In this document: piece by piece, positions 24,634-34,070 of the stretch
Position numbering within the stretch: position 1 is the first letter of the stretch
How the letters are laid out: each line of letters begins with the position of its first letter
Source of the DNA: Acinetobacter calcoaceticus
GTDB taxonomy: Bacteria; Pseudomonadota; Gammaproteobacteria; Pseudomonadales; Moraxellaceae
NCBI RefSeq assembly: GCF_900520355.1
Contig: NZ_LS999521.1
Coordinates: forward strand, 2,294,001-2,358,000
DNA length: 64,000 nt
Reading direction: 5' to 3'
Notes under the pieces: generated by a model
The model's input: only the letters and a program-made list of their open reading frames with translations
The model's database searches: none
What the model was told of the DNA's origin: nothing
Translations under genes and position numbers: made by a program

Positions 24634-24849
24634 ATAATATTAAAACGTTATAAATATCTAACTTTAGTCAGCAATCGAATATTTGTGTACCGAGTTTATT
24701 TTTTTCCCAACTGGTCTAAAACTATTTTTATTAGATAAGCTTTTCTATAATTTTAATAAATTCGATCTGCCAATAGAAAACATTGAAACCAGCTGTATGC
24801 AACCGCTTAAAACATATTCACTACGGCGATAATATTCAAAAAAACCAAT

Positions 24850-24878
24850 AAAAAAATCGGACACAAATGCCCGACTTT
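24850..24878 (-). terminator. Terminator after the small GNAT gene
   Basis: Read on the minus strand, AAGTCGG pairs with CCGATTT around a short loop and is followed by a run of seven T residues, 26 bp after the stop of the GNAT gene. Confidence 0.75.
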
Positions 24879-24903
24879 CATTCAATAATCTTCAGTCTAC
24901 GAG

Positions 24904-25188
24904 TTATTTTCTAAGAACATCGCTAATGCTTGGGTCTTTATCAAATACTGATTTTGCATATGGGCAAAGTGGAATCACCTTCACCTCTTTTTCACGAACA
25001 AAAGCCACTAAAGCATCAAGTAATTGTCTACCTACACCTTGCCCCCGATAATTTTCATTCACATCTGTGGCATCAATAATCAACATATTTTCGCCCGCCC
25101 ATGTATAAGTCATTTCGCCTGCAACGGTCTCGCCATCAAGTAAGCTAAAGCTGCCATGTTTTGCATCATCTTTTTGTTGAACATTCAC
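24904..25188 (-). CDS. Small GNAT N-acetyltransferase (YjdJ-type)
   Basis: The 94-residue protein has the compact Gcn5-like fold of the YjdJ/GTLF3A group: DATDVNENYRGQGVGRQLLD contains the acetyl-CoA-binding R/Q-x-x-G-x-G/A loop, and VIPLCPYAKSVFDK is the usual C-terminal motif. The acceptor is unknown. It stands alone with its own terminator. Confidence 0.87.
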   Translation of the reverse strand: MNVQQKDDAKHGSFSLLDGETVAGEMTYTWAGENMLIIDATDVNENYRGQGVGRQLLDALVAFVREKEVKVIPLCPYAKSVFDKDPSISDVLRK

Positions 25189-25449
25189 AATGAATTCCTC
25201 GTATTACGACTCATATTTATTTAAAAATGACTTTATATATCTTTCACTATAAGAACAAATTTACGTGTAAAAAAATAGTCTGTTTTTAGCAGTGAGTCTG
25301 TATGCTTTTTAAATACAACTCATGCATAAAACTCATAATTCTATTCGTAATTCTGTGCCTAATCCTCTCAAACCATTGCTGCTAAGCTCTCTGACCAGAT
25401 TTATTCATTTTATTTATGAACATTCAATGGCTTTGAAATTGGAACTTTT

Positions 25450-26655
25450 ATGTCTTCTTTTGGTCAAATTGAGCAAGATACACATGAAAATATAACACCT
25501 TCTTGGGGTGCCGTATTTGTAATGTCGCTCTGCTGTGCGGTATTAATTGCATCTGAGTTCATGCCCGTAAGTTTACTCACGCCCATTTCTTCAGACTTAA
25601 ATATGAGTGAAGGCCAAGTCGGTCAAGCAATCGCAATTTCAGGTATTTTTGCTGTTATTAGCAGTCTGTCGATTAGTCGTATATTTAAGACATGGGACCG
25701 ACGTCATATCATTTTGCTACTGACTCTACTCATGATTGCCTCTGGCATTGTTGTTACATTTGCGCATTCTGCTATTTTGTTTATGATCGGTCGTGCGATT
25801 TTAGGCGTAGTCATTGGTGGTTTTTGGGCGATGTCGACCTCAATTGTCATGCGGCTTGTCCCACCTCTGTCAGTGCCAAAAGCACTTGGCCTGCTAAATG
25901 GTGGAAATGCGCTAGCCACTACAATTGCAGCGCCTTTAGGGAGTTTTTTAGGTTCAATTATTGGCTGGCGTGGCGCTTTTTTCTGTATCGTTCCTATCGC
26001 GATCATTGCATTTATTTGGCAATTTAAAAGTATGCCTGCCCTTCCAGCAATCGTGTCAGCCAAGAAATCTAAAAACCCATTTGGTCTACTAAAACGCCCA
26101 ATTGTATTTTACGGTATGACAGGAATTTTATTGCTCTTTATGGGGCAATTTGCGCTATTTACCTATTTGCGCCCATTTCTAGAAACTATTACTCATGTCG
26201 ATGCAGCAATGCTATCCATTTTACTATTGATACTGGGTTTAGCAGGTTTAATCGGTACATTTGTGATTAGTTTAATCCTTCATCGGCATGTTTATCGTTA
26301 TCTCATTCTCATTCCATTCATCATGGCAATAATTGCGGGAGGTTTTGTGCTGGGTGGTGAGCATTTGTGGTTTGTTGCCATATTAATGGGCTTATGGGGT
26401 TTCATTGGTACTTCGGCACCAGTCGCATGGAACACATGGCTTGCACAAACCCTACATCAAGATACTGAGGTTGGTGGTGGTTTGATGGTTGCGATTATCC
26501 AGTTTGCAATTACTTTAGGAGCAACTGTCGGTGGCTTGTTATATGACTCACATGGCTATAGTGCTACGTTTTATATGAGCGCCATTGTGTTGATATTCGG
26601 TGCTATTACTGCTTTTATTACTTGGCGAAGTGCTACTCACGCAACACATCAATAA
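25450..26655 (+). CDS. NepI-like MFS purine-ribonucleoside efflux transporter
   Basis: The 401-residue protein has 12 predicted membrane spans and is similar along its length to E. coli NepI (YicM): WGAVFVMSLCCAVLIASEFM, PVSLLTPIS, GVVIGGFWAMSTSIVMRLVPP and AAPLGSFLGSIIGWR. NepI exports inosine and guanosine analogues; substrate in this organism is unproven. The 3' end overlaps by 23 bp with a convergent LysR gene. Confidence 0.82.
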   Translation: MSSFGQIEQDTHENITPSWGAVFVMSLCCAVLIASEFMPVSLLTPISSDLNMSEGQVGQAIAISGIFAVISSLSISRIFKTWDRRHIILLLTLLMIASGIVVTFAHSAILFMIGRAILGVVIGGFWAMSTSIVMRLVPPLSVPKALGLLNGGNALATTIAAPLGSFLGSIIGWRGAFFCIVPIAIIAFIWQFKSMPALPAIVSAKKSKNPFGLLKRPIVFYGMTGILLLFMGQFALFTYLRPFLETITHVDAAMLSILLLILGLAGLIGTFVISLILHRHVYRYLILIPFIMAIIAGGFVLGGEHLWFVAILMGLWGFIGTSAPVAWNTWLAQTLHQDTEVGGGLMVAIIQFAITLGATVGGLLYDSHGYSATFYMSAIVLIFGAITAFITWRSATHATHQ

Positions 26656-27523
26656 CCAACCTTAATGCAGGCGAAAGCTGTCTGCGATGTGGATAGTACA
26701 GGTGGTATCCGGGAAACTGGATACTGTACTCCTCCAATACTTGCACAAGTTTGCCTTGATCGAGATCTTGTTGGATCAGCTCTTGCGGAATGTAAGCCAA
26801 TCCAAATCCAGCTCTAACTGCCTCGACAATATCGTAGCTTTCATTAAATATCCATTGTCCTTGGATTTTGATTTTTGTTTCTTGACCATCCTTCACAAAT
26901 TCCCATGCATACACACTGCCTTGGGTCGTCAAACGAAAGCCAATACATTGATGATTGACCAGTTCTTTAGGGGTTGTGGGAATTCCATATTGTTCAAAAT
27001 ATGCGGGCGTTGCTATCACTGCCATTTTGACATCTGCGCTAATACGTACCGCAATCATGCCATCAGCCACGCGGCTCCCGAAACGAACGCCTGCATCAAA
27101 TCGCTCTGCAACAATATCCACCATACCGCTATTGGCAGCTAGCTCAACTTGCACATCAGGATAGTGGCCTGCAATCTTTTCAAGTTTTGGAATAAGCACT
27201 TCCCGTATTGCATGGCTACTGGCATTAATCCGAACTGTGCCGGCAGGCTGATCCCGAAATGATGTTAAAAGCGATAATTCATTATCAATCTGATCGAAGC
27301 TGGCACTAATGGTTTGTTTTAATCTTTCGCCTGCTGCCGTTGGTGAAACACTACGTGTGGTTCGAGTCAAAAGCAACATCCCCAAACGCTCTTCTAAACC
27401 ACGAATGGTATGGCTTAGCGCAGACTGTGATATTCCCATTTTTCCTGCAGCCTTCGTAAAACTACCCTCTCGCGCCACCATTAAAAAAGCATAGAGATCA
27501 TTATAGTTTTCTTTGTTTATCAT
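26633..27523 (-). CDS. LysR-family regulator
   Basis: The 296-residue protein has the N-terminal winged helix (YAFLMVAREGSFTKAAGKMG; ISQSALSHTIRGLEERLG) and an effector domain (GTVRINASSHAIREVL; RFDAGVRFGS). It is convergent with and overlaps the NepI-like gene, and diverges from the cyclophilin-like/hydrolase pair across 285 bp, so it may regulate the latter. Confidence 0.88.
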   Translation of the reverse strand: MINKENYNDLYAFLMVAREGSFTKAAGKMGISQSALSHTIRGLEERLGMLLLTRTTRSVSPTAAGERLKQTISASFDQIDNELSLLTSFRDQPAGTVRINASSHAIREVLIPKLEKIAGHYPDVQVELAANSGMVDIVAERFDAGVRFGSRVADGMIAVRISADVKMAVIATPAYFEQYGIPTTPKELVNHQCIGFRLTTQGSVYAWEFVKDGQETKIKIQGQWIFNESYDIVEAVRAGFGLAYIPQELIQQDLDQGKLVQVLEEYSIQFPGYHLYYPHRRQLSPALRLVIDVLRE

Positions 27524-27808
27524 CTGCTTTTATCTCTTTTCAAAGTTCAATCTCATTATAGATGATAAAACTATTCATGAATATTACTCATAAGTCCATG
27601 TTTATTTTTTAGACTAATTATTAAAAAGAAGATTAGCTACAATCTCTATCAAGCAGTGATTATTAAGATATAGACCAGCTTAAGCATAAAAGATGCATGA
27701 TTTTATTATGACAAGAGATTAATAAATTCTACTCATAACTTTAGGCTAACTATTCATAACTTTTCTGTATTTTTTTGCTTTCTCTTAAAGAAGTGAGGCT
27801 ATTCAATA

Positions 27809-28285
27809 ATGGTTAATCACAAATTTTTTCGAGGTTTGCTTAGTATATTTTTATTGTTATCAGTCACATCGATTTGTTATGCGACAAAACCGAGTGGCAA
27901 AAATCAACAAAGGTTATCGATGATGAAAATCCGTATTGATATTGAGGGATCAAAGCAACCGCTATTTGCAACATTAGCCATGACACCCACCGTTCAAGAT
28001 TTTGCCAAGCAGCTTCCGTTGACATTAATCCTTAAAGATTATGACTCTACTGAAAAAATAGCCGATCTACCCCACAAGCTATCTACCCAGAATGCGCCTC
28101 AGGGCTATGCGGGCAAAGCTGGTGACCTTACCTACTATGCGCCATGGGGTAATCTGGCTTTTTTCTATAAAGACTCCACTGTTGGCTACGCTAATGGTCT
28201 CATTTTTCTTGGGAAACTTGATGCTATTCCCCAAGCATTCAAGCAAAAGCAACCCGTCAAAATTTCAATTTCCCAAATCAAATAA
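27809..28285 (+). CDS. Exported cyclophilin-like fold protein
   Basis: The 158-residue protein has an N-terminal signal segment (FFRGLLSIFLLLSVTSICYA, about residues 6-25) and a body matching the cyclophilin-like 2 fold: MKIRIDIEGSKQPLFATLA, LPLTLILKDYDSTEKIADLP, GDLTYYAPWGNLAFFYKD and ANGLIFLGKLD. Its role is unknown; enzymatic isomerase activity has not been shown for this group. It precedes an exported hydrolase by 45 bp, a pairing that implies a joint periplasmic function. Confidence 0.8.
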   Translation: MVNHKFFRGLLSIFLLLSVTSICYATKPSGKNQQRLSMMKIRIDIEGSKQPLFATLAMTPTVQDFAKQLPLTLILKDYDSTEKIADLPHKLSTQNAPQGYAGKAGDLTYYAPWGNLAFFYKDSTVGYANGLIFLGKLDAIPQAFKQKQPVKISISQIK

Positions 28286-28330
28286 GCATCTATCTATGCA
28301 TCCATTTACATTGTTTAAATTGAGGTATTT

Positions 28331-29401
28331 ATGACTACATCTCCCCTGTTTAAAAAGCTCAAAAACCACACGGCAGCAGCAATTTGTGCTGCAACGATTG
28401 GTTTATTTTCTTCAACCTCAGGTATGGCGGCAGATATGTCTAACGGCGCAAATAATTTCTATCAAAGTCAGCAAGTCACTATTCAAAAAGTGACTTTTAA
28501 AAATCAGTACAATATGGACATTGTTGGGAACTTGGTCATCCCTAAAAATTTAAATAAAAAAGTTAAAGCCCCTGCAATTGTTATTGGCCATCCCATGGGT
28601 GCAGTGAAAGAACAAAGTTCTATGCTTTATGCACAGAAATTAGCTGAACAAGGTTTTGTAACGTTGGCGATTGATCAATCATTTTGGGGTGAAAGCGCAG
28701 GCCAACCTAGAGATGTAGTTGCTCCAGATATTTATGCAGAAGCCTTTAGTGCAGCTGTAGATTATTTAGGAACGCAATCTTTTATTAACCGTGATCGTAT
28801 TGGTGTACTTGGTATTTGCGGAAGTGGAAGCTTTGTCATTAGTGCCGCAAAAATTGACCCGCGAATGCAAGCAATTGCAACAGTTAGTATGTATGACATG
28901 GGAGCTGCTAACCGTAATGGCCTGCGCCATGGCCAAACATTAGAGCAAAGAAAGCAAATGATTGCTGAGGCTGCTGCGCAACGTTATGTCGAGTTCAAAG
29001 GCGGTGAAACAAAATATACTAGCGGGACTACGCATGAGTTAACCGCAGATACCCACCCTATTCAACGTGAGTTTTACGACTTCTATCGTACACCTCGCGG
29101 TGAATATACACCAAAAAGTTCATCACCTCTGTTAACAACACACCCGACGTTAACCAGTAATGTAAAATTTATGAACTTCTACCCATTTAATGACATCGAG
29201 ACGATCTCACCACGTCCAATGCTTTTTATTACGGGTGATCAGGCTCATTCAAAAGAGTTTAGTGAAGAAGCTTATAAACTCGCAGGCCAACCGAAAGAGC
29301 TTTACTATGTTAAAGGTGCTGGGCATGTAGATCTATATGACCGAGTTGATTTAATTCCTTTTGATAAATTAACTTCATTCTTTACTCAAAATTTAAAATA
29401 A
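28331..29401 (+). CDS. Exported alpha/beta hydrolase, dienelactone-hydrolase-like
   Basis: The 356-residue protein has a signal peptide ending near TSGMAA (residue 34), an alpha/beta-hydrolase oxyanion region IVIGHPMGAVKEQSS, a nucleophile elbow GICGSGSF with cysteine in the nucleophile position (dienelactone-hydrolase-like), an acid in FITGDQAHS and a histidine in GAGHVDLYD. The substrate is unknown. It ends just before a strong bidirectional terminator. Confidence 0.85.
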   Translation: MTTSPLFKKLKNHTAAAICAATIGLFSSTSGMAADMSNGANNFYQSQQVTIQKVTFKNQYNMDIVGNLVIPKNLNKKVKAPAIVIGHPMGAVKEQSSMLYAQKLAEQGFVTLAIDQSFWGESAGQPRDVVAPDIYAEAFSAAVDYLGTQSFINRDRIGVLGICGSGSFVISAAKIDPRMQAIATVSMYDMGAANRNGLRHGQTLEQRKQMIAEAAAQRYVEFKGGETKYTSGTTHELTADTHPIQREFYDFYRTPRGEYTPKSSSPLLTTHPTLTSNVKFMNFYPFNDIETISPRPMLFITGDQAHSKEFSEEAYKLAGQPKELYYVKGAGHVDLYDRVDLIPFDKLTSFFTQNLK

Positions 29402-29409
29402 TTGAGTAA

Positions 29410-29443
29410 CTATAGGGGTTTTACGGAACCCCTATAGGTTTAA
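29410..29443. terminator. Bidirectional terminator between hydrolase and response regulator
   Basis: CTATAGGGGTT pairs perfectly with AACCCCTATAG around a 6-nt loop, lying between convergent genes (hydrolase end 29,401 and response regulator end 29,440). The trailing sequence has only a short T-run. Confidence 0.75.
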
Positions 29444-30399
29444 TGGAATTCTTGCACCAGACTATTAATATGCGCCACGGCTGCAGTTCGGTTTTCTACA
29501 CTAAGCTTTTCAAAAACATGTTCTAAATGCTTGTTTATCGTCCGTGGACTCAATTCTAATATTTCCGCAATATCTTTATTGGTTTTCCCTAACAATAACC
29601 AGTGCATGACTTCTGCTTCACGTTGAGTCAACTGTGGGCAATATTTTAAAATGTCAGTGACGTCTAATGCAGGCGTAGAAGTCTTGATCTGTATAAGATA
29701 ATTTTTCGCCACACTTGTGCCAGATTGCCACGGCGTTAATAGTAAAAGCTGTAATTGCTGTGAAGGAGTTGAATAAAAACAGCTTTTTAACTTTTTGGGA
29801 TCTTTTTCTTGCTGCAAGTCTGCAAACCATGTTTTTAGGCCTAATTCAAAACCCGTTATTTCCGTTAAATGATCATTTAGCAAATCATTGGCTTTTTGTG
29901 TCTTCCAGACAATTTCCCCATGAACGTCAACCGCAATAATGGCTGTTTCAGTTGCGTCAATGACCTGTTTTTGTTGTTGTAACAGTTTGGCATGTGCCAG
30001 ATGCGTTTTGACTCTTGCAAGTACTTCCTCAATATTTAGAGGCTTGGTCACATAGTCCACTCCTCCCACCTGAAAGCCACGTACAATATGTTCTGTTTCA
30101 GATAAACCGGTCATAAAAATGACGGGAATAAACTGAGTAATTGGACTTGCTTTAAGCTGTATACAACTTTCAAAACCATCCATGTGTGGCATATTGCCAT
30201 CGAGTAAAATCATGTCTGGTAAGCATCGGTGTGCTATTTCAATTGCACTTAACCCATCTGTGGTTACGAGTACACGATAGCCCGCCTGATCTAAACTTTC
30301 ATGCAATAAGCCTAAATTTTCTGGAACATCATCAACAATTAGAATTACGGCCTGTTCAGCCGATGAAGAATAAGGAAAAGAAACTGGTTGCGTACTCAT
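29440..30399 (-). CDS. LuxR-type response regulator partner of the permease-kinase
   Basis: The 319-residue protein has an N-terminal receiver (about 18-135) with phospho-acceptor Asp67 in MILLDGNMPHMDG, a central PAS-like segment (about 145-235) and a C-terminal LuxR/NarL helix-turn-helix (LTQREAEVMHWLLLGKTNKD, then SPRTINKHLEHVF). Its start codon overlaps the stop of the hybrid kinase gene as ATGA, so the two are made together as one signalling system. The likely target is the divergent NCS1-type permease beyond the kinase gene. Confidence 0.92.
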   Translation of the reverse strand: MSTQPVSFPYSSSAEQAVILIVDDVPENLGLLHESLDQAGYRVLVTTDGLSAIEIAHRCLPDMILLDGNMPHMDGFESCIQLKASPITQFIPVIFMTGLSETEHIVRGFQVGGVDYVTKPLNIEEVLARVKTHLAHAKLLQQQKQVIDATETAIIAVDVHGEIVWKTQKANDLLNDHLTEITGFELGLKTWFADLQQEKDPKKLKSCFYSTPSQQLQLLLLTPWQSGTSVAKNYLIQIKTSTPALDVTDILKYCPQLTQREAEVMHWLLLGKTNKDIAEILELSPRTINKHLEHVFEKLSVENRTAAVAHINSLVQEFH

Positions 30400-33300
30400 C
30401 GTTTATCCTGAATCAATCGTTGTGCTTGTTTTAAATCAAATTTACGAATTAATTGAGAAATCTGCTCCCACAATTCAGCCTGTTCTGGAAAATCATATAA
30501 ATATTGCTTTAATGCCTGTTGAATTCCACGAATATAACCTTGTCCAATCAACTCATCTAAATGCTGTAAAGCTTGTGGCAGGTTCTGAGCATGATTTATT
30601 GTTTTATTATTTAGCTCACGCATCTCGGACTCTGGCTGTGCTGCCAATATTGGTGAAATAGTGGTTAAAACAAATGAGTCGGTCGGTTGTTGTGCTAATG
30701 GGGGTAACTCTTTTGCATCATCAATCCAGCTCAATCCAAGCTTATCGCCAATTTTGCTTAGCAATAAATTCAAATCAATTGGCTTTAACATAAAGTCTTC
30801 ACTTAACACCGCCTCTTGCGGATTGACCTCGCGCTCACCCGCATTGGCCGAAATAATTAAAATCGGCACATTGGTAATATTGTTCTGCCGTAATAGTTGA
30901 GCGGTTTCTCGTCCTCCCATGAACGGCATATTTAGGTCCATTAAAATCAGATTGGGCTGAAATAGAGGAACCTGTCTTAAACAATCAATACCAGATTCGG
31001 CTTCTTCTGTAATAAATCCTAAAGGCTTTAAAAAGTTGACCACCAGCCCTCGATCTACGGCCTCATTATCAACCACTAAAATTCTTTTGGGTTCGCCTTG
31101 ATAACCAATAATCTGATTAGAATGTACATTTGATATTGGATGAACCAGTTCTTTCGAGGGCAAATAAAACTTAATTTTAAATTGTGACCCGTGATTAAGT
31201 TGGCTACTCACAGATAACTGCCCACCGAGCAAATCAACCAATAATTTTACAATAGGCAAACCTAGACCTGTTCCGGTGAAGCCACCTTGAACCACATTAC
31301 TGCCTCGTTCAAACGGATTAAAAATCCGCTCCAGATCAGCCTCGGCAATGCCACAGCCTGTATCTACAATTTCAAAATAAGCTGTTTGAAAACGATAATC
31401 GACTTTTAAGGTAATGGTGCCTGTATTGGTAAATTTTAAGGCATTGCCCAATAAGTTAATGAGTATCTGTTCAAGACGTTTTTTATCGGTACGTACATAG
31501 TGCGGAAGCTTATCACTAATCTGGTGTATGAAATGTAAGTGCTTCTGCTCAAACTGCGGTTGAAACATCTGAATTAATTGTTCTATAAAATTTGGAAAAT
31601 GGATATCCACCATATTTAAAGAAATTTTACCCGTTTCAATTCGTGCCAAATCGAGTAAACCATCAATGAGCGATGTCAAATGCTGTCCACTTCTGCTAAT
31701 GACCCCTAATGCCATTTTGCCCTGTTCAGATAGCTGTTCTTGCTTTTGAATTAATTGGCTATAACCCAAAATACTATTTAATGGTGTTCGAAGTTCATGA
31801 CTAATTCCAATCACATAGCGGCTTTTTGCCTCGTTCGCCCGTTCAGCGACAATTCTTGCATCTTGCAAATTTTGAGATGTAACTTCATGAGCAGCAATTT
31901 CATCAATCAATAATGCTGTTTGTTGATGGGTCTCGATTTCAGCTTTACGGCGGCTTTCATCGTTTAACACTAACCACCATGCAGCCACACTGAGCAATAG
32001 AAATAAAATGGTGTAAATTTTTACAAACAGTGTAAATAGTTGAGGAACTGCCGCTGCATTAATGGTTTCCAGATATGCTTTTTCTTGAATATAAACCAGA
32101 CTCAAGCTCACAGCCAAAACAATAGAAAGCCCTAAAGTCAGTAATAAATATAAACTGACCCGACTATTTAATCGGCTAGCCCATCGTGCTGGTAAATAAC
32201 GCCAAATCGCATTTTTTAGTTGTACCGACCAACGGGCTTCGGGTTTACACAAATCGTGACAACGTGCTTCTAGCGAACAACATAAAGAGCAAATTGTACC
32301 GTTATAGGCTGGACAACCTGCCATATCAGCCAGTTCATAGTCCCGTTCACACACCACACAGTTAGCAACTGAAGTCGCTTGAATTTTTTCAGGCTGGCGT
32401 GCAATGTAATATTTGCCTTTGGTTAAGTAGGCAATAATAGGAACACATAACACAGCGCTTCCTAAGGCAATAAAACTTGCTAATCCTTTCGCCATTAATC
32501 CCAAAAAGCCCAAATAGCTAAGCATCGATAAAACTGAAGCAATCAGTAAGGCACCCACACCTACGGGGTTAATGTCATATAAATAAGCACGGCGAAATTC
32601 AATTCCCTTCGGACTTAAACCCAAAGGTTTACAAATAATTAAATCGGCAACAACAGCGCCAATCCATGCCAAAGCGACATTGCTATATAGCCCCAAAATG
32701 CGCTCGACCGCATGGCTAATCCCCATTTCCATCAAAACAATGGCAATAAAAACGTTAAAAAGAAGCCAAACAATTCGCCCCGGATGGCTATGAGTCAAAC
32801 GGGCAAAAAAGTTTGACCATGCCAATGAGCCAGCATAGGCATTGGTCATATTAATTTTAATCTGTGCCAAGCAAACTAGTGCCAACGTGAGAATTAAAGC
32901 AAGCTGAGGATTTGGAATAAATTGTTGGTAGGCAACCCAATACAGATAAGTCGGATTGTCTAGTTCAGAAACAGGAATCAACAGCTGAAAGGCTAAAACC
33001 ATCAGCAGCATGCCCATCAAAACTTTGAGAAAACCAAAAATAATCCAAGATGGACCACCTAAAAAAACAGCAAAACGCCACGCAGTTCTATTTTTTTCTT
33101 GTTGCGGTAAAAAGCGTAAATAGTCAGCTTGCTCACCAATTTGGATCACAAATGAAAAAATAAGGGTGCACGCCGCACCAAAGTAATACAAATTAAAATC
33201 GGTCGAGTTTGAAACCGCACCAACAAAATGCAGGCTACTATTTAAAATTTGTGGCTGTTTCCAAAGTACAAAAAACCATGGTAACAACAGCAATAACAAC

Positions 33301-33884
33301 CAGATTGGCTGCGTAATTGCCTGAACTTTATTAATAAAACCAATACCTTTAACCACTAAAGGCAAAATCACTAATGCAGAAATTAAGTAACCAACAACTT
33401 GTGGAATGCCAAGGGCAAGCTCAAGTGCCATCGCCATAATTGCGGCTTCAAACGCAAGCAAAATAAAGGTAAAGCTGGCATAAATCAGAGAGGTAATGGT
33501 CGAGCCAATGTAGCCAAAACCTGCACCACGGGTAAGCAAATCGACATCTACATTATATTTTGCTGCGTAGTAACTAATCGGCCAACTGGTTAAGAATATG
33601 ATGGTACATACGACAATTGCTGCCCACAGCGCGTTGCTAAAGCCATACTGCCAAAGCATGGTCGCCCCGATGGCTTCCATAGCCAAGAAGCTAACTGTCG
33701 AAATTGCGGTATTAGTAACGGTCCAAGGCGACCATTTACGTACTGATGTGGGCGCATAACGGAGCGCATAATCTTCGATACTTTCATCTGCCACCCAAAT
33801 ATTATATTCACGGCGCGTTTTGATCACACGTTGTGGCGCTTGTTGGGGTCGTGAAGAATCTGGCATAACACTCATGTTTGGCAT
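30396..33884 (-). CDS. NCS1-permease/hybrid histidine kinase fusion
   Basis: This 1162-residue protein joins three parts. Residues about 25-500 are a complete NCS1-type (purine/cytosine permease-like) transporter with about 12 spans, paralogous to the gene at 34,071. A cysteine-rich knuckle follows (about 510-550: CVVCERDYE ... TICSLCCSLEARCHDLC), then two more spans (about 580-660). Next come a coiled stretch, HisKA with His696 in SHELRTPLNSILGY, HATPase (LINLLGNALKFTN; DTGCGIAEADLERI; GTGLGLPIV) and a receiver with Asp983 in LMDLNMPFMGG. It should sense a transported or bound nucleobase-like ligand and phosphorylate the downstream regulator. It resembles in principle the CbrA/PutP-type transporter-kinase fusions but uses another transporter family. 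Confidence 0.93.
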   Translation of the reverse strand: MPNMSVMPDSSRPQQAPQRVIKTRREYNIWVADESIEDYALRYAPTSVRKWSPWTVTNTAISTVSFLAMEAIGATMLWQYGFSNALWAAIVVCTIIFLTSWPISYYAAKYNVDVDLLTRGAGFGYIGSTITSLIYASFTFILLAFEAAIMAMALELALGIPQVVGYLISALVILPLVVKGIGFINKVQAITQPIWLLLLLLPWFFVLWKQPQILNSSLHFVGAVSNSTDFNLYYFGAACTLIFSFVIQIGEQADYLRFLPQQEKNRTAWRFAVFLGGPSWIIFGFLKVLMGMLLMVLAFQLLIPVSELDNPTYLYWVAYQQFIPNPQLALILTLALVCLAQIKINMTNAYAGSLAWSNFFARLTHSHPGRIVWLLFNVFIAIVLMEMGISHAVERILGLYSNVALAWIGAVVADLIICKPLGLSPKGIEFRRAYLYDINPVGVGALLIASVLSMLSYLGFLGLMAKGLASFIALGSAVLCVPIIAYLTKGKYYIARQPEKIQATSVANCVVCERDYELADMAGCPAYNGTICSLCCSLEARCHDLCKPEARWSVQLKNAIWRYLPARWASRLNSRVSLYLLLTLGLSIVLAVSLSLVYIQEKAYLETINAAAVPQLFTLFVKIYTILFLLLSVAAWWLVLNDESRRKAEIETHQQTALLIDEIAAHEVTSQNLQDARIVAERANEAKSRYVIGISHELRTPLNSILGYSQLIQKQEQLSEQGKMALGVISRSGQHLTSLIDGLLDLARIETGKISLNMVDIHFPNFIEQLIQMFQPQFEQKHLHFIHQISDKLPHYVRTDKKRLEQILINLLGNALKFTNTGTITLKVDYRFQTAYFEIVDTGCGIAEADLERIFNPFERGSNVVQGGFTGTGLGLPIVKLLVDLLGGQLSVSSQLNHGSQFKIKFYLPSKELVHPISNVHSNQIIGYQGEPKRILVVDNEAVDRGLVVNFLKPLGFITEEAESGIDCLRQVPLFQPNLILMDLNMPFMGGRETAQLLRQNNITNVPILIISANAGEREVNPQEAVLSEDFMLKPIDLNLLLSKIGDKLGLSWIDDAKELPPLAQQPTDSFVLTTISPILAAQPESEMRELNNKTINHAQNLPQALQHLDELIGQGYIRGIQQALKQYLYDFPEQAELWEQISQLIRKFDLKQAQRLIQDKR

Positions 33885-34070
33885 GTGGCTGCATTAAACC
33901 CAGCAATCCTTATGCCAAAAGTCATTTATCATGGCGATTTTCTCGAATACGCACATATACGCAAAATAACGTATTTCCAATTTTCATCAAAAATCACACA
34001 CTCAAATTCATCAAAAAACAATGATCAATATTTGTGTTGATTGACCGAAAACGATTGGGAGATTGATGTT

